A stretch of 64,000 nucleotides of DNA from Catenovulum agarivorans YM01 (GTDB lineage: Bacteria; Pseudomonadota; Gammaproteobacteria; Enterobacterales; Alteromonadaceae), in assembly GCF_000281085.1 (NCBI RefSeq), contig NZ_JH767531.1, positions 22,017 to 86,016 of the forward strand, given 5' to 3'. Under the pieces are notes generated by a model. It made no database searches. It was given only the letters and a program-made list of their open reading frames with translations, and was not told the origin of the DNA. The position numbers were made by a program, and so were the translations under genes. Of the stretch, positions 36,401 to 45,029 are shown piece after piece. Each line of letters opens with the position of its first letter. Position 1 is the stretch's first letter.

Positions 36401-36870
36401 TTATTTTGTAGTTTGCCTGCTGGCACTATATTTACCCGCGAAAAGCTTCTTTCAACTCTTACTTGTTCCATTCCTGTGTGGGCATCTATTACTCTAACTT
36501 GAAGAATTTGTGGGTAGGTAAAAACAAGTGACTCAAAAATGGTTGCAAACCTCAGTTTCCATTCTTCAGTGGGTGTACTATCTTTGGGGTCGATACCGTC
36601 ATTTGCTTCAGCTCTAATTAATCCCTGCATTGGCGGTGTGCCAGATAAGAACTGCAAATAGCTGATGTTTTGTTTAATAAAACTTTTTAATTGGTTATCT
36701 ACTTTATTCAGGTTGGATTCAAGTTTGCTGTTTATTTCCTGAGCTACACTGGTATGGATGACTTTTTCAAAGTAATAAACCGCAGTTACAAAAATGCCAA
36801 TTAAAACCAATAACACTGTAGCTAAAATGAGCGAAGTGCTGACAGCCTTAGTGTCGTTAGTTAGTGGCAT
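33427..36870 (-). CDS. Membrane hybrid histidine kinase with receiver and HPt domains
   Basis: The 1147-residue protein has two membrane segments (about 13-35 and 335-357) flanking a periplasmic dCache-like sensor region. A PAS domain (about 365-480), a coiled linker, HisKA (ISHEMRTPLNG, H522), HATPase (about 640-750; DTGKGI, GGTGLGLSIT), a receiver domain (ILMDCNMPIMDG, D929) and a C-terminal HPt domain (LSHALKGQCG, H1086) follow. It has all steps of a phosphorelay except the output. The upstream REC-GGDEF gene overlaps its start by 14 bases, so that protein is the likely output partner. The 3' end overlaps the efflux gene by 8 bases. Confidence 0.95.
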   Translation of the reverse strand: MPLTNDTKAVSTSLILATVLLVLIGIFVTAVYYFEKVIHTSVAQEINSKLESNLNKVDNQLKSFIKQNISYLQFLSGTPPMQGLIRAEANDGIDPKDSTPTEEWKLRFATIFESLVFTYPQILQVRVIDAHTGMEQVRVERSFSRVNIVPAGKLQNKADRGYVTEVIELGEKQVYVSPINLNKEQGRISYPLQPTIRFATPIYADSGELAKVLVLNVDANELYQQWLEALDENNKIIVMDSDNNFIFHPNPELSFSLDRELQRKLDSEYQVKSWLIKGVQLAKFNQDSHQVLLKRKDIIMLNSQQINVLVKVPYSSYTELLNQRRYSTYGLIGIVSAIFLAILILTWLYYRNRQALSETKAEFGAIVNGAMDAIIGLNSQLQVTKYNASAVKIFPELFSHNTDHYALLPSFFPHDEIVKRQTLFEQGQTQSIADNSFEFKNTQNDHFLVSVSPVRSETASLIGLSLIVRDITKQKLAEAEISKINRSLEKQVDERTQQLQKAHKLALQSSEVKSAFISTISHEMRTPLNGILGMMDLVRREALSDKQQKYIDMMEQSSTTLAALINDVLDLSKIEAGKLDINQQPFNPISTIEHTINSIAIKAQEKALDCHLDLLGLDFFQLVGDASRIKQILYNLVSNAIKFTESGGVFISANTWVEHKQVWLEIKVKDTGKGISAENHNKLFQSFSQENASISSEYGGTGLGLSITKQLCELMGGSVFFKSQLGKGSLFGFKLPFDLDKSKQLDNTETFAGKTFSLLLASEYEMRYWERLIAKFAGQTVKENPDFYVIDLNNPSCNKIVSSSEFEKAIVLVNPYSRFDIGKHCYACINKPLKLGDILDVVNKGASQALGYKQNTKALAKQNRNLKYAGLSGKTIFVVDDNEINIEVAKGIIETQETMVLTAYNGLNLLEELKSLSDSDIRISAILMDCNMPIMDGYQAAKEIRKGSAGIKYLETPIIAMTANAMSGEREKCLAAGMSDYISKPVDPDNLFSILSKYLINDEPRKSTEQVQLTQMNKPNSDQKVISLKKDKQVLNTKEAMSRLLNDTNLYIKICEIFLSQSADKVEQLLEAIKQGESTQVQKLSHALKGQCGDLGGDLLREVFIQTENKAKAEDIEGYQKLLPELENRYDELLTVIQTEVKKLAAS

Positions 36871-37792
36871 GACCCTCTCCTAGCTTGGCTGTTTTTATGC
36901 AATTACGCCCGTTATTTTTGGCTAGAAATAAAGCTTCATCTGCACTATTAATCCAAACAACTGGGTCAGTTTCATTGACTGTGTGTGTAGCTGTTATGCC
37001 TATGCTAGTTGTCACGTGACCAATAGGTGAGGCTTGATGTTGAATATTTGTTTGTGCGATTAGCGCCTGTATTTGCTCTGCAATTAATTTAGCGCCAACT
37101 AGGTCTGTTTGCGGCAAAATACATACAAACTCTTCACCCCCATAACGAGAAACGGAATCACTTTGGCGCAATAAGGGTTGTTGGATAAGTGTCGCTATTT
37201 TTTTAAGACAACGATCTCCTTCTAAATGACCGTAATGGTCGTTGTAGAGTTTAAACCAATCTACATCTAGTATGAGAAGTGCAAAAGCGGATGCGCTGCG
37301 TTTTGCAACTGATAGTTTTTTACTCAGTTCGCAGTCCAAGTATCTGCGATTATAAACACCGGTCAGTCCATCGACGTAAGCTTGTTTTTTTAATTCATTT
37401 TTTTGTTGTTGATATTTAAATTGCGCATGCACTCTATGTTTAATCGTTAATGCATTTACCGGTTTTGAGACAAAGTCATTACCGCCAGCTAACCAACATT
37501 GAGTTTGCTCGTCGTCATTGTCATGGGAGGTGACGAAGATAACTGAAATGTCGGCTGTTTCGTTAGAGGCTTTAAGAAGCTTGCAGGTATCTAACCCAGA
37601 TAACCCAGGTAAACCTACATCTAATAAAACAACTACAGGTTTATGTTGATTGCAATAATTTATGCAGTCGATTCCTGAGGTACAGCGTGCGACAAAATAT
37701 TCATCAGAAAAAATTTTTTCTAATACCAGGTAATTTATCTCATCATCTTCAACAATTAATAGGTGAGGCAAATTGGCTTTATCTAGGTTCAT
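36857..37792 (-). CDS. Response regulator with GGDEF output (diguanylate cyclase)
   Basis: The 311-residue protein joins a receiver domain (about 8-125; phospho-acceptor D58 in VVLLDVGLPG) to a GGDEF domain with an intact GGEEF (218-222) and ILDVDWFKLYNDHYGH. This is a WspR/PleD-like layout, so phosphorylation should control c-di-GMP synthesis. Its 3' end overlaps the kinase gene by 14 bases, and the REC-PAS-GGDEF-EAL gene lies 56 bases upstream. The three likely form one operon and one signalling pathway. Confidence 0.95.
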   Translation of the reverse strand: MNLDKANLPHLLIVEDDEINYLVLEKIFSDEYFVARCTSGIDCINYCNQHKPVVVLLDVGLPGLSGLDTCKLLKASNETADISVIFVTSHDNDDEQTQCWLAGGNDFVSKPVNALTIKHRVHAQFKYQQQKNELKKQAYVDGLTGVYNRRYLDCELSKKLSVAKRSASAFALLILDVDWFKLYNDHYGHLEGDRCLKKIATLIQQPLLRQSDSVSRYGGEEFVCILPQTDLVGAKLIAEQIQALIAQTNIQHQASPIGHVTTSIGITATHTVNETDPVVWINSADEALFLAKNNGRNCIKTAKLGEGHATN

Positions 37793-37848
37793 CAGTCTGA
37801 CCTTAGTTCAATCCTGTTGACTACGGACTACCAACAAAAAGTAAATAT

Positions 37849-39960
37849 TTATAAAATTATAGTCTCAAAATCTTTTTTCGCTAATGGTTTGTGATAATGG
37901 TAACCTTGGCCGATTTGGCAACCAAAAGACTTTAATATTTCTTCATGCTCAGCTGTTTCTATGCCTTCGCCTACCAGATTTAACCCCAGTGAATGGCCTA
38001 AATCTGAAATTGTTTTAACAATGTCGAGGCTTTGCTTGTCTTGTAACATGTCAAACACAAAAGACTGATCAATTTTAAGTACGTCGACCGGCAGTCGTTT
38101 CAAATATGACAAACTTGAATAACCTGTGCCAAAGTCGTCAATAGCGATAAAAATTCCAGTTAACGACAGATCACGCAAAACACTTTCTACTAAGTTAATA
38201 TCTTGCATGAGTAAGGTTTCAGTAACTTCCAGCTCCAACATTGAAGTACGCAAATTGGTTTCTTCTAATACTGAGAAAACTTGCTCAAAATAGCCGGGTG
38301 CACAAAACTGCAATGCTGAAACATTTACGCAGACTCTAATTTCTTTGCCGCGGTCGTACCATTCTTTGGCTGCGATACAACTTTTACGCAAAATTTGTTG
38401 ACCAAGTTGGTCTATTAAACCTAACTCTTCTGCTAGGGCGATAAATTTAGGCGGTGGTATGTAGTTGCCGTTTTTATCTTTCAAGCGAGCAAGGGCTTCG
38501 GCTGAGTTTATTTTCTGTGTGGTTAAGTTTATTTGTGGTTGAAAAAACACTTCAACACTGTTTTTATCAATTGCTTCGCGCAATATTTTTTCTAATTCAA
38601 TGCGCTCGTGTAAATCTTGTTCTAAGTTCTGCGAAAAGAAACAATAACGCTGTTTACCTTGTTTCTTGGCTCTAAACATTGCCACATCTGCGTTGCGCAT
38701 CATGTGGCCTTCAGTTTCTGCATCAGTTGGATTGATACTAATGCCTATACTCACTGACAAATTATACTCTTGATCTTCTAAAACAAAGGGCTTTTGCATC
38801 GATGCTTGAATGTCGCTTGCTATACTATTGAGTATACGTACAGCTTGAACATTCGGGATTAATAAAACAAATTCGTCACCACCAACTCGAGCTAAGGTGC
38901 AATTTGCATCCATAATTGAATCTAGTCGCCTTGCAACTTGTTTGATTAACATATCGCCGATATGATGGCCCAAGCTATCGTTTAGATACTTAAAGTTGTC
39001 TATATCAATCAGCATTAAGGCTGTCATTAATTTGTTTTGTTTAGAGATTTTTATCGCTTGTTCTAACCTATCGTGCAGTAATATTCTGTTGGGCAATCCG
39101 GTCAATTGGTCATTGTTGGCCAAATGATTCATTTTCACCGCCATTGCAATAGATTCGCTGACATCATGAAATACCACTATTGAGCCAGTAACATTACCAT
39201 TTGCATCAACAATTGGCGCCGCCGAATCTTCCACTCTATAAACATTGCCAGTGTGACTGTAGAGTTGGCAATTAAGCGCCATACCCACCACTCGCTCTTC
39301 ATACAAAGCTGCTACTGCAGGGTTAATTGCTTTTTCGTGGGTGGTGGCGTCTTTAAGTTTCATAACAGTTTCAATATGGCAGCCGACTGCTTCTGATTCT
39401 TTCATTCCAGTCATGTGCTGTGCAATCGGATTTAAAAAGGTTACAAAACCCTCTGCGTCGGTAGCTATCACGCCATCACCTATGGAGTTGAGTGTCGCTT
39501 TAAAATGTTCTTTTTCATTAAATAGCGCTTTTTTGGCGTTTTCTAAATCTTCGGCGTAATAGCGTAATGCAAGTTGGTTCGCCACACGCATTTTGCAAGT
39601 TTTTAAGTTAATCGGCTTAGTTAAAAAATCTATGCCTCCAGAGTCGAGTGAAAAATACTCTAGGTCGGGGTTGTTGTGTGAAGTGACAAAAATAACCGCG
39701 GTTTTGGCCGTTTCAGGGGCGTTTTTGATTTGTTTGCACAATTCAACGCCGTTATATTCACCCATATCTATGTCCATTAGCACCACTTCTGGTTGAATAT
39801 CACGTATTAACTTAAGGGCGTCTTCGGGGGTTGTGGTGGAAGTCACTTTACCGAGGTCTTTTACCGCAGCTTCAAGTACAATTACACTTGATATTTCATC
39901 ATCAACAATAACGATATTGGCAGGTGGTCGTGGGGCTTTCTCACGTCTAGTTGGTTGCAT
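37849..39960 (-). CDS. REC-PAS-GGDEF-EAL dual c-di-GMP protein
   Basis: The 703-residue protein has a receiver domain (about 14-130; D63 in VVLMDIDMG), a PAS domain (about 150-265), a GGDEF domain with intact GGDEF (ARVGGDEFVLL) and a complete EAL domain with SAEALARL, FQPQINL, and DDFGTGYSSLSYL with KIDQSF. Both synthesis and breakdown motifs are present, so the net activity cannot be decided. It lacks membrane segments. It is the first gene of a three-gene operon with a cyclase regulator and a hybrid kinase, which may phosphorylate both receivers. Confidence 0.93.
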   Translation of the reverse strand: MQPTRREKAPRPPANIVIVDDEISSVIVLEAAVKDLGKVTSTTTPEDALKLIRDIQPEVVLMDIDMGEYNGVELCKQIKNAPETAKTAVIFVTSHNNPDLEYFSLDSGGIDFLTKPINLKTCKMRVANQLALRYYAEDLENAKKALFNEKEHFKATLNSIGDGVIATDAEGFVTFLNPIAQHMTGMKESEAVGCHIETVMKLKDATTHEKAINPAVAALYEERVVGMALNCQLYSHTGNVYRVEDSAAPIVDANGNVTGSIVVFHDVSESIAMAVKMNHLANNDQLTGLPNRILLHDRLEQAIKISKQNKLMTALMLIDIDNFKYLNDSLGHHIGDMLIKQVARRLDSIMDANCTLARVGGDEFVLLIPNVQAVRILNSIASDIQASMQKPFVLEDQEYNLSVSIGISINPTDAETEGHMMRNADVAMFRAKKQGKQRYCFFSQNLEQDLHERIELEKILREAIDKNSVEVFFQPQINLTTQKINSAEALARLKDKNGNYIPPPKFIALAEELGLIDQLGQQILRKSCIAAKEWYDRGKEIRVCVNVSALQFCAPGYFEQVFSVLEETNLRTSMLELEVTETLLMQDINLVESVLRDLSLTGIFIAIDDFGTGYSSLSYLKRLPVDVLKIDQSFVFDMLQDKQSLDIVKTISDLGHSLGLNLVGEGIETAEHEEILKSFGCQIGQGYHYHKPLAKKDFETIIL

Positions 39961-40260
39961 AAAAATAAAACCTCTTTTACAGCGCTCTTATTTAAGTTTA
40001 GAAGCCCCTAGTTAATTTGCTATTCAATCCTATTTGAAACTTATCCATCCGATAGTTTGTAATCTAATTGCTCTACCCACTTAACACTGTATTTCAACGA
40101 GTTAAGCTAAAACAATTTAATTTAGGGGTAAAACTTTAGGAAATTTCTTTGTCGCGTTTGCGAAATGTCTCACAAATAAAATTGGCCTTTACAAGTTGAG
40201 AATTAGTTTATTGGCTTACGCACGGCAATGTTATTTTATAAATGTGTAGCAGCGGGTTTG
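39961..40260. other. 300-base intergenic region
   Basis: AT-rich region upstream of the c-di-GMP operon and downstream of the solute-binding protein gene, both on the minus strand. It must hold the operon promoter. I found no convincing gene, tRNA, riboswitch fold or strong inverted repeat. Confidence 0.5.
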
Positions 40261-41037
40261 TCAAAAAACCAATACACCATTTTCTAGTGACACATCTATG
40301 CCCTCACTACCTTTTATACGTTTTATCCAATCATTTGCGATTTGTTCCATTTCACCGTTTGAAGATATTTCTTGCGCGGCCATTTGCCAGCGATTAATTA
40401 GATCTCGGTCACTGCTTTTTGACATAGCGATATAAACGTCTGAGCGGTTTAACACAAATACCACTTTTAAAGTATTCATAGATAAACCAAGCTCATGCGC
40501 AAGATAATGTGTGGTGAGTTTTTCAGTGGCAATTACTGGCAAACGATCCGCCATCAATCTGCGTAAATTTTGACTATGGTTGGTAACTGGATGTAAGTTT
40601 TCAAAGCCCAAACTTTCTAGCCATATTGAGCGGATGTCGCCACGTACAACTCCAATACCTGATATGGTGCGCAATTGTTCTATGTTGTCTATGGTTATCA
40701 TTGAATCGTGCCGTGCGTAAACTAACCAGTTTTTCGACAATACATGTTTGATCCAGTGATAGTTGAATTCTCGTTCTTTTGTACGGGAAAAACTATAGAA
40801 GACAATGTTTCGGTATTTGTCGGCCGTGTACAAAACTCTGAGTTCAGGCATAACTTCTATTTGTGTTGTATCTTTTAATTTTCTTTGCATTGCCTTAACG
40901 ATATCAGTGACATACCCGTCCACTTCGCCTGATAAATTAACGAAATTGGCCGGAGGTTCACTGACAGTTATTATACGCACTGGATCCGCTTGTGCTGCAA
41001 TCGCAATAAACATTAGGCATATGAGGCAAATTTTCAT
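40261..41037 (-). CDS. Orphan periplasmic family-3 solute-binding protein
   Basis: The 258-residue product has a signal peptide (cleavage near AQA) and the two-lobed fold of family 3 amino-acid-type binding proteins (VRIITVSEPPANF, GEVDGYVTDIVKAMQRKL, FYSFSRTKEREF). No permease or ATPase genes are near. Such stand-alone proteins in marine gammaproteobacteria often lie beside GGDEF or kinase genes and may serve as periplasmic sensors; here the neighbouring c-di-GMP operon makes that plausible but unproven. Ligand unknown. Confidence 0.82.
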   Translation of the reverse strand: MKICLICLMFIAIAAQADPVRIITVSEPPANFVNLSGEVDGYVTDIVKAMQRKLKDTTQIEVMPELRVLYTADKYRNIVFYSFSRTKEREFNYHWIKHVLSKNWLVYARHDSMITIDNIEQLRTISGIGVVRGDIRSIWLESLGFENLHPVTNHSQNLRRLMADRLPVIATEKLTTHYLAHELGLSMNTLKVVFVLNRSDVYIAMSKSSDRDLINRWQMAAQEISSNGEMEQIANDWIKRIKGSEGIDVSLENGVLVF

Positions 41038-41187
41038 GTAAATTACTCAAACACGAAGTTCGTTATAAAAGTATAGTTTAGATAACTAACAATTAAAGTT
41101 TGCTGATAATTTAACTAAGTTGTTATGCTTTATTCAGATTTTGTACTAAACCTTTGTTAAGAATAAATAATGGGTTAAGGATTTATT

Positions 41188-41412
41188 ATGGCTAAGTACG
41201 ACGAATATAAAGTGATGCATGTTGTTGAAGGTGGTTGTGGAACATTATTGTTAGGCTCAAGTGGTTTGCCACTAAAGAAGTTAGAGTCAACCTTAAATCA
41301 AGAAGCTGCGAGTGGTTGGGAACTCGTTTTTCAGGTTATTGAAAATAAGAGGTTTTGGTTGTTTTGGACACGTGAAGCCGTAATTATCACGCTTGGCAGA
41401 AAAAATGGCTAA
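41188..41412 (+). CDS. DUF4177 domain protein
   Basis: The 74-residue protein matches the small DUF4177 pattern (YEYKV-like opening KYDEYKVMHV, then LNQEAASGWELVF and a closing strand VIITLGRK). TAAGGA precedes the ATG. Its end overlaps the next gene, yidD, by 8 bases, implying coupled translation. The function of DUF4177 is not known to me. Confidence 0.8.
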   Translation: MAKYDEYKVMHVVEGGCGTLLLGSSGLPLKKLESTLNQEAASGWELVFQVIENKRFWLFWTREAVIITLGRKNG

Positions 41413-41629
41413 ACGCCTTATTTTAGCCGCTATTCGACGCTATCAGCGCAATGGCGGCTCTAAACATTATTTTAATTTAGAGTGTAACTTCACCCCAACT
41501 TGCTCTGAATATACAGCTCAAGCAATTACTAAATATGGTTGTGTAAAAGGCATAAAGTTCGGTTTTAAGCGCATTTGCCGCTGCAATCAAAGAGACAATC
41601 CGAATATTATTGAAGATCCGCTGCAATAG
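41405..41629 (+). CDS. yidD: Membrane protein insertion efficiency factor YidD
   Basis: Starting at the ATG at 41405 (a TTG four codons earlier is also possible), the 74-residue protein shows the YidD pattern: an amphipathic N-terminus (KRLILAAIRRYQR), CNFTPTCSEYTAQAI and the C-terminal KRICRCNQ. YidD assists insertion of membrane proteins with YidC. Normally the gene sits between rnpA and yidC; here it overlaps a DUF4177 gene and precedes a TM2-domain gene, so this may be a relocated or second copy. Confidence 0.88.
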   Translation: MAKRLILAAIRRYQRNGGSKHYFNLECNFTPTCSEYTAQAITKYGCVKGIKFGFKRICRCNQRDNPNIIEDPLQ

Positions 41630-41651
41630 TTTAGCTCACAGGTAAAAATTA

Positions 41652-42044
41652 ATGGACGAACAAAGTTTACGCGAGGAAGAAGAAGCGCTTCGCCAACAAA
41701 TTCAAAAGCTTACTTCGGAACAAAAAAAACGTTATTACCAATTAGAAGGCCAAAGAGTTAAAGACCCAGATACTTATGCGGTTTTAAACTACTTTTTTAT
41801 CACTGGTTTGCATCATTTTTATTTGGGTAAAAACCTGCAAGGTTTTATCGATTTAGCCATTTTAGCCATAGGCATTTTGTTTATTGAATATTATGGTTGG
41901 GTATTAATTATCGCCATTAGTTTGTATGAACTCATCCAATTGTTTAACAGCCAAAACATATTGTACCAATACAATAATCAAGTAATGAGGCAAACGCTTG
42001 CTGAGGTGAGCCAGCACAATATGACTGAACAAGCGAAAATTTAA
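41652..42044 (+). CDS. TM2-domain membrane protein
   Basis: The 130-residue protein begins with a charged coiled segment (about 1-35), followed by LNYFFITGLHHFYLGKNLQGFIDLAI, the GxHxFYLG turn of TM2 domains, and two or three hydrophobic segments. Function unknown; TM2 proteins are small inner-membrane proteins. It lies 22 bases after yidD and 48 before an M48 protease gene, all on one strand and perhaps in one transcript. Confidence 0.82.
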   Translation: MDEQSLREEEEALRQQIQKLTSEQKKRYYQLEGQRVKDPDTYAVLNYFFITGLHHFYLGKNLQGFIDLAILAIGILFIEYYGWVLIIAISLYELIQLFNSQNILYQYNNQVMRQTLAEVSQHNMTEQAKI

Positions 42045-42092
42045 TCCAATAAATTGACCAGTACAGGTCGATAGAAACATGGAATAAACACT

Positions 42093-42887
42093 GTGGAAGA
42101 AAAAATAGTTTTTCGAGAAGACCGCAAACAATGGTTGATTATTGGATTAGCTATCGCCGCCGTTACAATTCTGGCAGTGTATAAAACTTACACTTATATA
42201 TTGCCGACATTTTCAGAATTCGTCGCGAAAAAAATCCCAGCCGATATTGTGGTAGATATAGCTGATTCGACGATTGAAGAGTTAGACAAAGAGATACTCA
42301 AACCTACAAAACTGTCGGCGCAACAACAAAATCAGATTGATGCTTTATTTAAGCAGATGTTGAGCGGTTTACCTAAAACACGCCAAAGCCAATATAAGTT
42401 ACTTTATCGTAGTTGGCCAGATACGCCGAATGCTATGGCGCTGGTAGATGGACGCATAGTTCTAACCGATGAACTAGTAGAATTAACCGATAATCAGCAA
42501 CAAATAGCGGCAATTTTATTACACGAAATGGGCCATGTTGAACATAACCATGGGCTAGAGAATTTGGTACAAGCTTCTACCCTTTCTATCGCTGGTTTAT
42601 TATTTGTTGGAGACATTACCAGTTTGAGCGCGGTTTTAATGCAAGGTGCGGTACATGGCATTAATTTATCTTATTCGCGTCAAGCTGAATTAGAAGCGGA
42701 TCAATTTGCCCATCAACATATGTTGCAACACTATCAATCGAGCGAAGCATTTTTGCACGTATTAGAAAAGCTTGCTGAACACGCAGAAAATTCAGACAAA
42801 GCAGAAAATTATTCGAGCGAGCACGATTGGTTTAGTACTCACCCGAATATCAAATCACGAATTGAGATTATGCAGAAATCAAATTAA
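42093..42887 (+). CDS. M48 family membrane-associated metalloprotease
   Basis: GTG start, 264 residues. One N-terminal membrane segment (about 14-33) is followed by an M48 peptidase domain with [13 protein letters not shown] (zinc ligands H144 and H148, catalytic E145) and a downstream ELEADQFA carrying the third ligand E. The domain probably faces the periplasm. It resembles BepA/LoiP-type quality-control proteases without TPR repeats. Its last 9 bases overlap the convergent lldD gene. Confidence 0.88.
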   Translation: MEEKIVFREDRKQWLIIGLAIAAVTILAVYKTYTYILPTFSEFVAKKIPADIVVDIADSTIEELDKEILKPTKLSAQQQNQIDALFKQMLSGLPKTRQSQYKLLYRSWPDTPNAMALVDGRIVLTDELVELTDNQQQIAAILLHEMGHVEHNHGLENLVQASTLSIAGLLFVGDITSLSAVLMQGAVHGINLSYSRQAELEADQFAHQHMLQHYQSSEAFLHVLEKLAEHAENSDKAENYSSEHDWFSTHPNIKSRIEIMQKSN

Positions 42888-44009
42888 TGAATCTCGGCTT
42901 AATTCATTAATGTTTTTTGCGCCAGTTAAGGTCATAGCAACACGCATTTCTTTGGCATATAGATCAAGCAAGTTTTCAACCCCAGCTTGACCATTTGCCG
43001 CTAACGCATAAATAAACGAGCGACCTAACATTGTTAAATCTGCACCTAGTGCCAACATACGCACAACATCTAAACCAGAGCGAATGCCTGAGTCGACAAT
43101 TAATTTAATATCGCCTTTTACCGCATCAGCAATTTTTGGCAGTGCTTTGGCTGAAGACATTACCCCATCGAGCTGACGACCGCCATGGTTTGACACAACA
43201 ATTCCGTCTGCGCCAAATTTAACTGCATCTTTGGCATCATCTTCATCTAAAATGCCTTTAATCACCATAGGGCCATCCCAAAACTCGCGGATCCATTCAA
43301 GGTCTTTCCATGAAATTGATGGGTCAAAGTTGGCACCTAACCAACCAATATAATCTTCCAATTTGGTTGGTGTACCTCGGTAAGTAGAGATATTGCCTAA
43401 ATCATGTGGTTTACCCAATAAACCAACATCCCACGCCCATTGAGGATGTGTCATTGCTTGTAATATTCGACGTGCTGCAGCATTTTTACCACTCATGCCT
43501 GAATGCATATCGCGATAACGCGCACCTGGCACTGGCATATCAACGGTAAATACTAAGGTAGTTACACCAGCTGCTTTTGCACGCTCTAATACGTTTTTCA
43601 TAAAGCCGCGATCTTTTAACACATACAGCTGAAACCACATGGGTCTTTCAATTGCTGGAGTAACTTCTTCAATTGGACATACAGACACTGTTGATAAGGT
43701 AAAAGGCAAACCTTTGTTGGCCGCAGCCTTTGCAGCTTGAACTTCACCACGGCGAGCATACATGCCAGTTAAACCAACAGGTGCTAACGCAATTGGCATA
43801 TTGAGTTTTTCACCAAAAATTTCAGTGCTTAAATCTAACTCAGCCATGTTGTTTAATACCCTTTGTTTTAGCGCGATATCGGCTAAATCATCGGTATTTT
43901 TTTGTAAAGTATGCTCTCGATAAGATCCACCATCTATATAGTGGAACAAAAAGGGTGGTAATTTTGCTTCGGCCGCTTTGCGGTAATCTGTTGGTGCTGA
44001 AATTATCAT
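42879..44009 (-). CDS. lldD: FMN-dependent L-lactate dehydrogenase LldD
   Basis: The 376-residue protein carries the signature of FMN alpha-hydroxyacid dehydrogenases: [10 protein letters not shown] with the catalytic His, [32 protein letters not shown] and [19 protein letters not shown]. It oxidises L-lactate to pyruvate and passes electrons to quinone at the inner membrane. Length is normal. AAGGTTAG precedes the ATG. A LysR gene is divergent, with an inverted repeat between them, so lactate-responsive control is likely. lldP and lldR are not in view. Confidence 0.93.
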   Translation of the reverse strand: MIISAPTDYRKAAEAKLPPFLFHYIDGGSYREHTLQKNTDDLADIALKQRVLNNMAELDLSTEIFGEKLNMPIALAPVGLTGMYARRGEVQAAKAAANKGLPFTLSTVSVCPIEEVTPAIERPMWFQLYVLKDRGFMKNVLERAKAAGVTTLVFTVDMPVPGARYRDMHSGMSGKNAAARRILQAMTHPQWAWDVGLLGKPHDLGNISTYRGTPTKLEDYIGWLGANFDPSISWKDLEWIREFWDGPMVIKGILDEDDAKDAVKFGADGIVVSNHGGRQLDGVMSSAKALPKIADAVKGDIKLIVDSGIRSGLDVVRMLALGADLTMLGRSFIYALAANGQAGVENLLDLYAKEMRVAMTLTGAKNINELSRDSLI

Positions 44010-44048
44010 TTATCTAACCTTTATTTTTAGTTTTACAAACAATAACGC

Positions 44049-44067
44049 TTTATCTTTTGTCGATAAA
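44049..44067. promoter_or_regulatory. Candidate LysR operator
   Basis: TTTATC-N7-GATAAA is a 19-base inverted repeat in the 98-base gap between the divergent lldD and LysR genes, of the T-N11-A kind bound by LysR regulators. Confidence 0.5.
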
Positions 44068-44107
44068 TAGAAATAATGAACAACACTGATTCCAAAAACA
44101 AGCAAAT

Positions 44108-45013
44108 ATGTTAGCAAACGACTTAATTCTATTTTCACAAGTAATTGAGCTCGGTAGTTTTAGCAAAGCGGCTGAGGTGAATAACTTAACCAATTCGGTG
44201 GTGAGTAAACGCATTGCTCGTTTAGAAAAAGAGTTGGGCGTGCAATTGCTCTACCGCACCACCCGCAAATTAACAGTCACTGAAGCTGGCAGCATTTTAG
44301 CGGCACGCGCCAAACAAGTTGAGCAAGCGACGACAGAAGCGATACATGCTGTTTCTGGTTTAGGCGAAAAAATTACCGGCCATATCAAAATGTCGGTGCC
44401 CACTATTTCTGGTGATTTGTTATTAGCAGAGTCGGTTGCACAATTTTGTAATCAACACCCTGGATTAACCGTTGATATGTCAATGGATAACCGTTTTGTT
44501 GATTTAATTAATGAAGGATACGATTTAGTTATTCGCACAGGTTTATTAGAAGATTCCAGCTTAATCGCCAAACATATAATAGATTCGCAATGGGTTGTTT
44601 GTGCATCCCCCAACTACATAAAACAATATGGCAAACCACCAACCCCTAAAGCGCTGCAACAACACAATTGTTTAAAGTATAGTTACCAAACCTCTGGCGC
44701 AAACGAATGGGAATTTAAATCGGACACTGGCAATTATTTCGTCCGTATTGAAGGCGCGTTTTCAACCAACAACGCCAGCGCGTTACGCAAAGCTGTGCTA
44801 GCTGGTCATGGCATTGCTTATGTACCTAGGTGTTTGGTGTATCCTGATCTAGTCAGTGGCGAATTAGTCGAGTTATTTCCCAAGCTGGTTGGCAAAACGT
44901 TGGGCGTGTACGCTGTATACCCTTTCACCAAACATCCGCCAAATAAAATTAAGTTATTAGTCGAACATATCAAACAAGCATATTTAAATATGTCGCATTA
45001 TTTTGTTGGTTAA
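44108..45013 (+). CDS. LysR family regulator, divergent from lldD
   Basis: The 301-residue protein has an N-terminal helix-turn-helix (about 2-60; FSKAAEVNNLTNSVVSKRIARLEKEL) and a LysR substrate domain (about 88-295). It belongs to the CrgA-like group by the motifs GHIKMSVPTISG and LLYRTTRKLTVTE. Its position next to lldD and a candidate operator suggests control of lactate oxidation or of itself. The DUF418 gene follows by 16 bases and may be co-transcribed. Confidence 0.93.
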   Translation: MLANDLILFSQVIELGSFSKAAEVNNLTNSVVSKRIARLEKELGVQLLYRTTRKLTVTEAGSILAARAKQVEQATTEAIHAVSGLGEKITGHIKMSVPTISGDLLLAESVAQFCNQHPGLTVDMSMDNRFVDLINEGYDLVIRTGLLEDSSLIAKHIIDSQWVVCASPNYIKQYGKPPTPKALQQHNCLKYSYQTSGANEWEFKSDTGNYFVRIEGAFSTNNASALRKAVLAGHGIAYVPRCLVYPDLVSGELVELFPKLVGKTLGVYAVYPFTKHPPNKIKLLVEHIKQAYLNMSHYFVG

Positions 45014-45029
45014 AAAGGAACTTTGTAAC

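Noticed and set aside
39961-40260. c-di-GMP riboswitch upstream of the cyclase operon
   Set aside because: I looked for a GEMM-like core and found no convincing paired elements.
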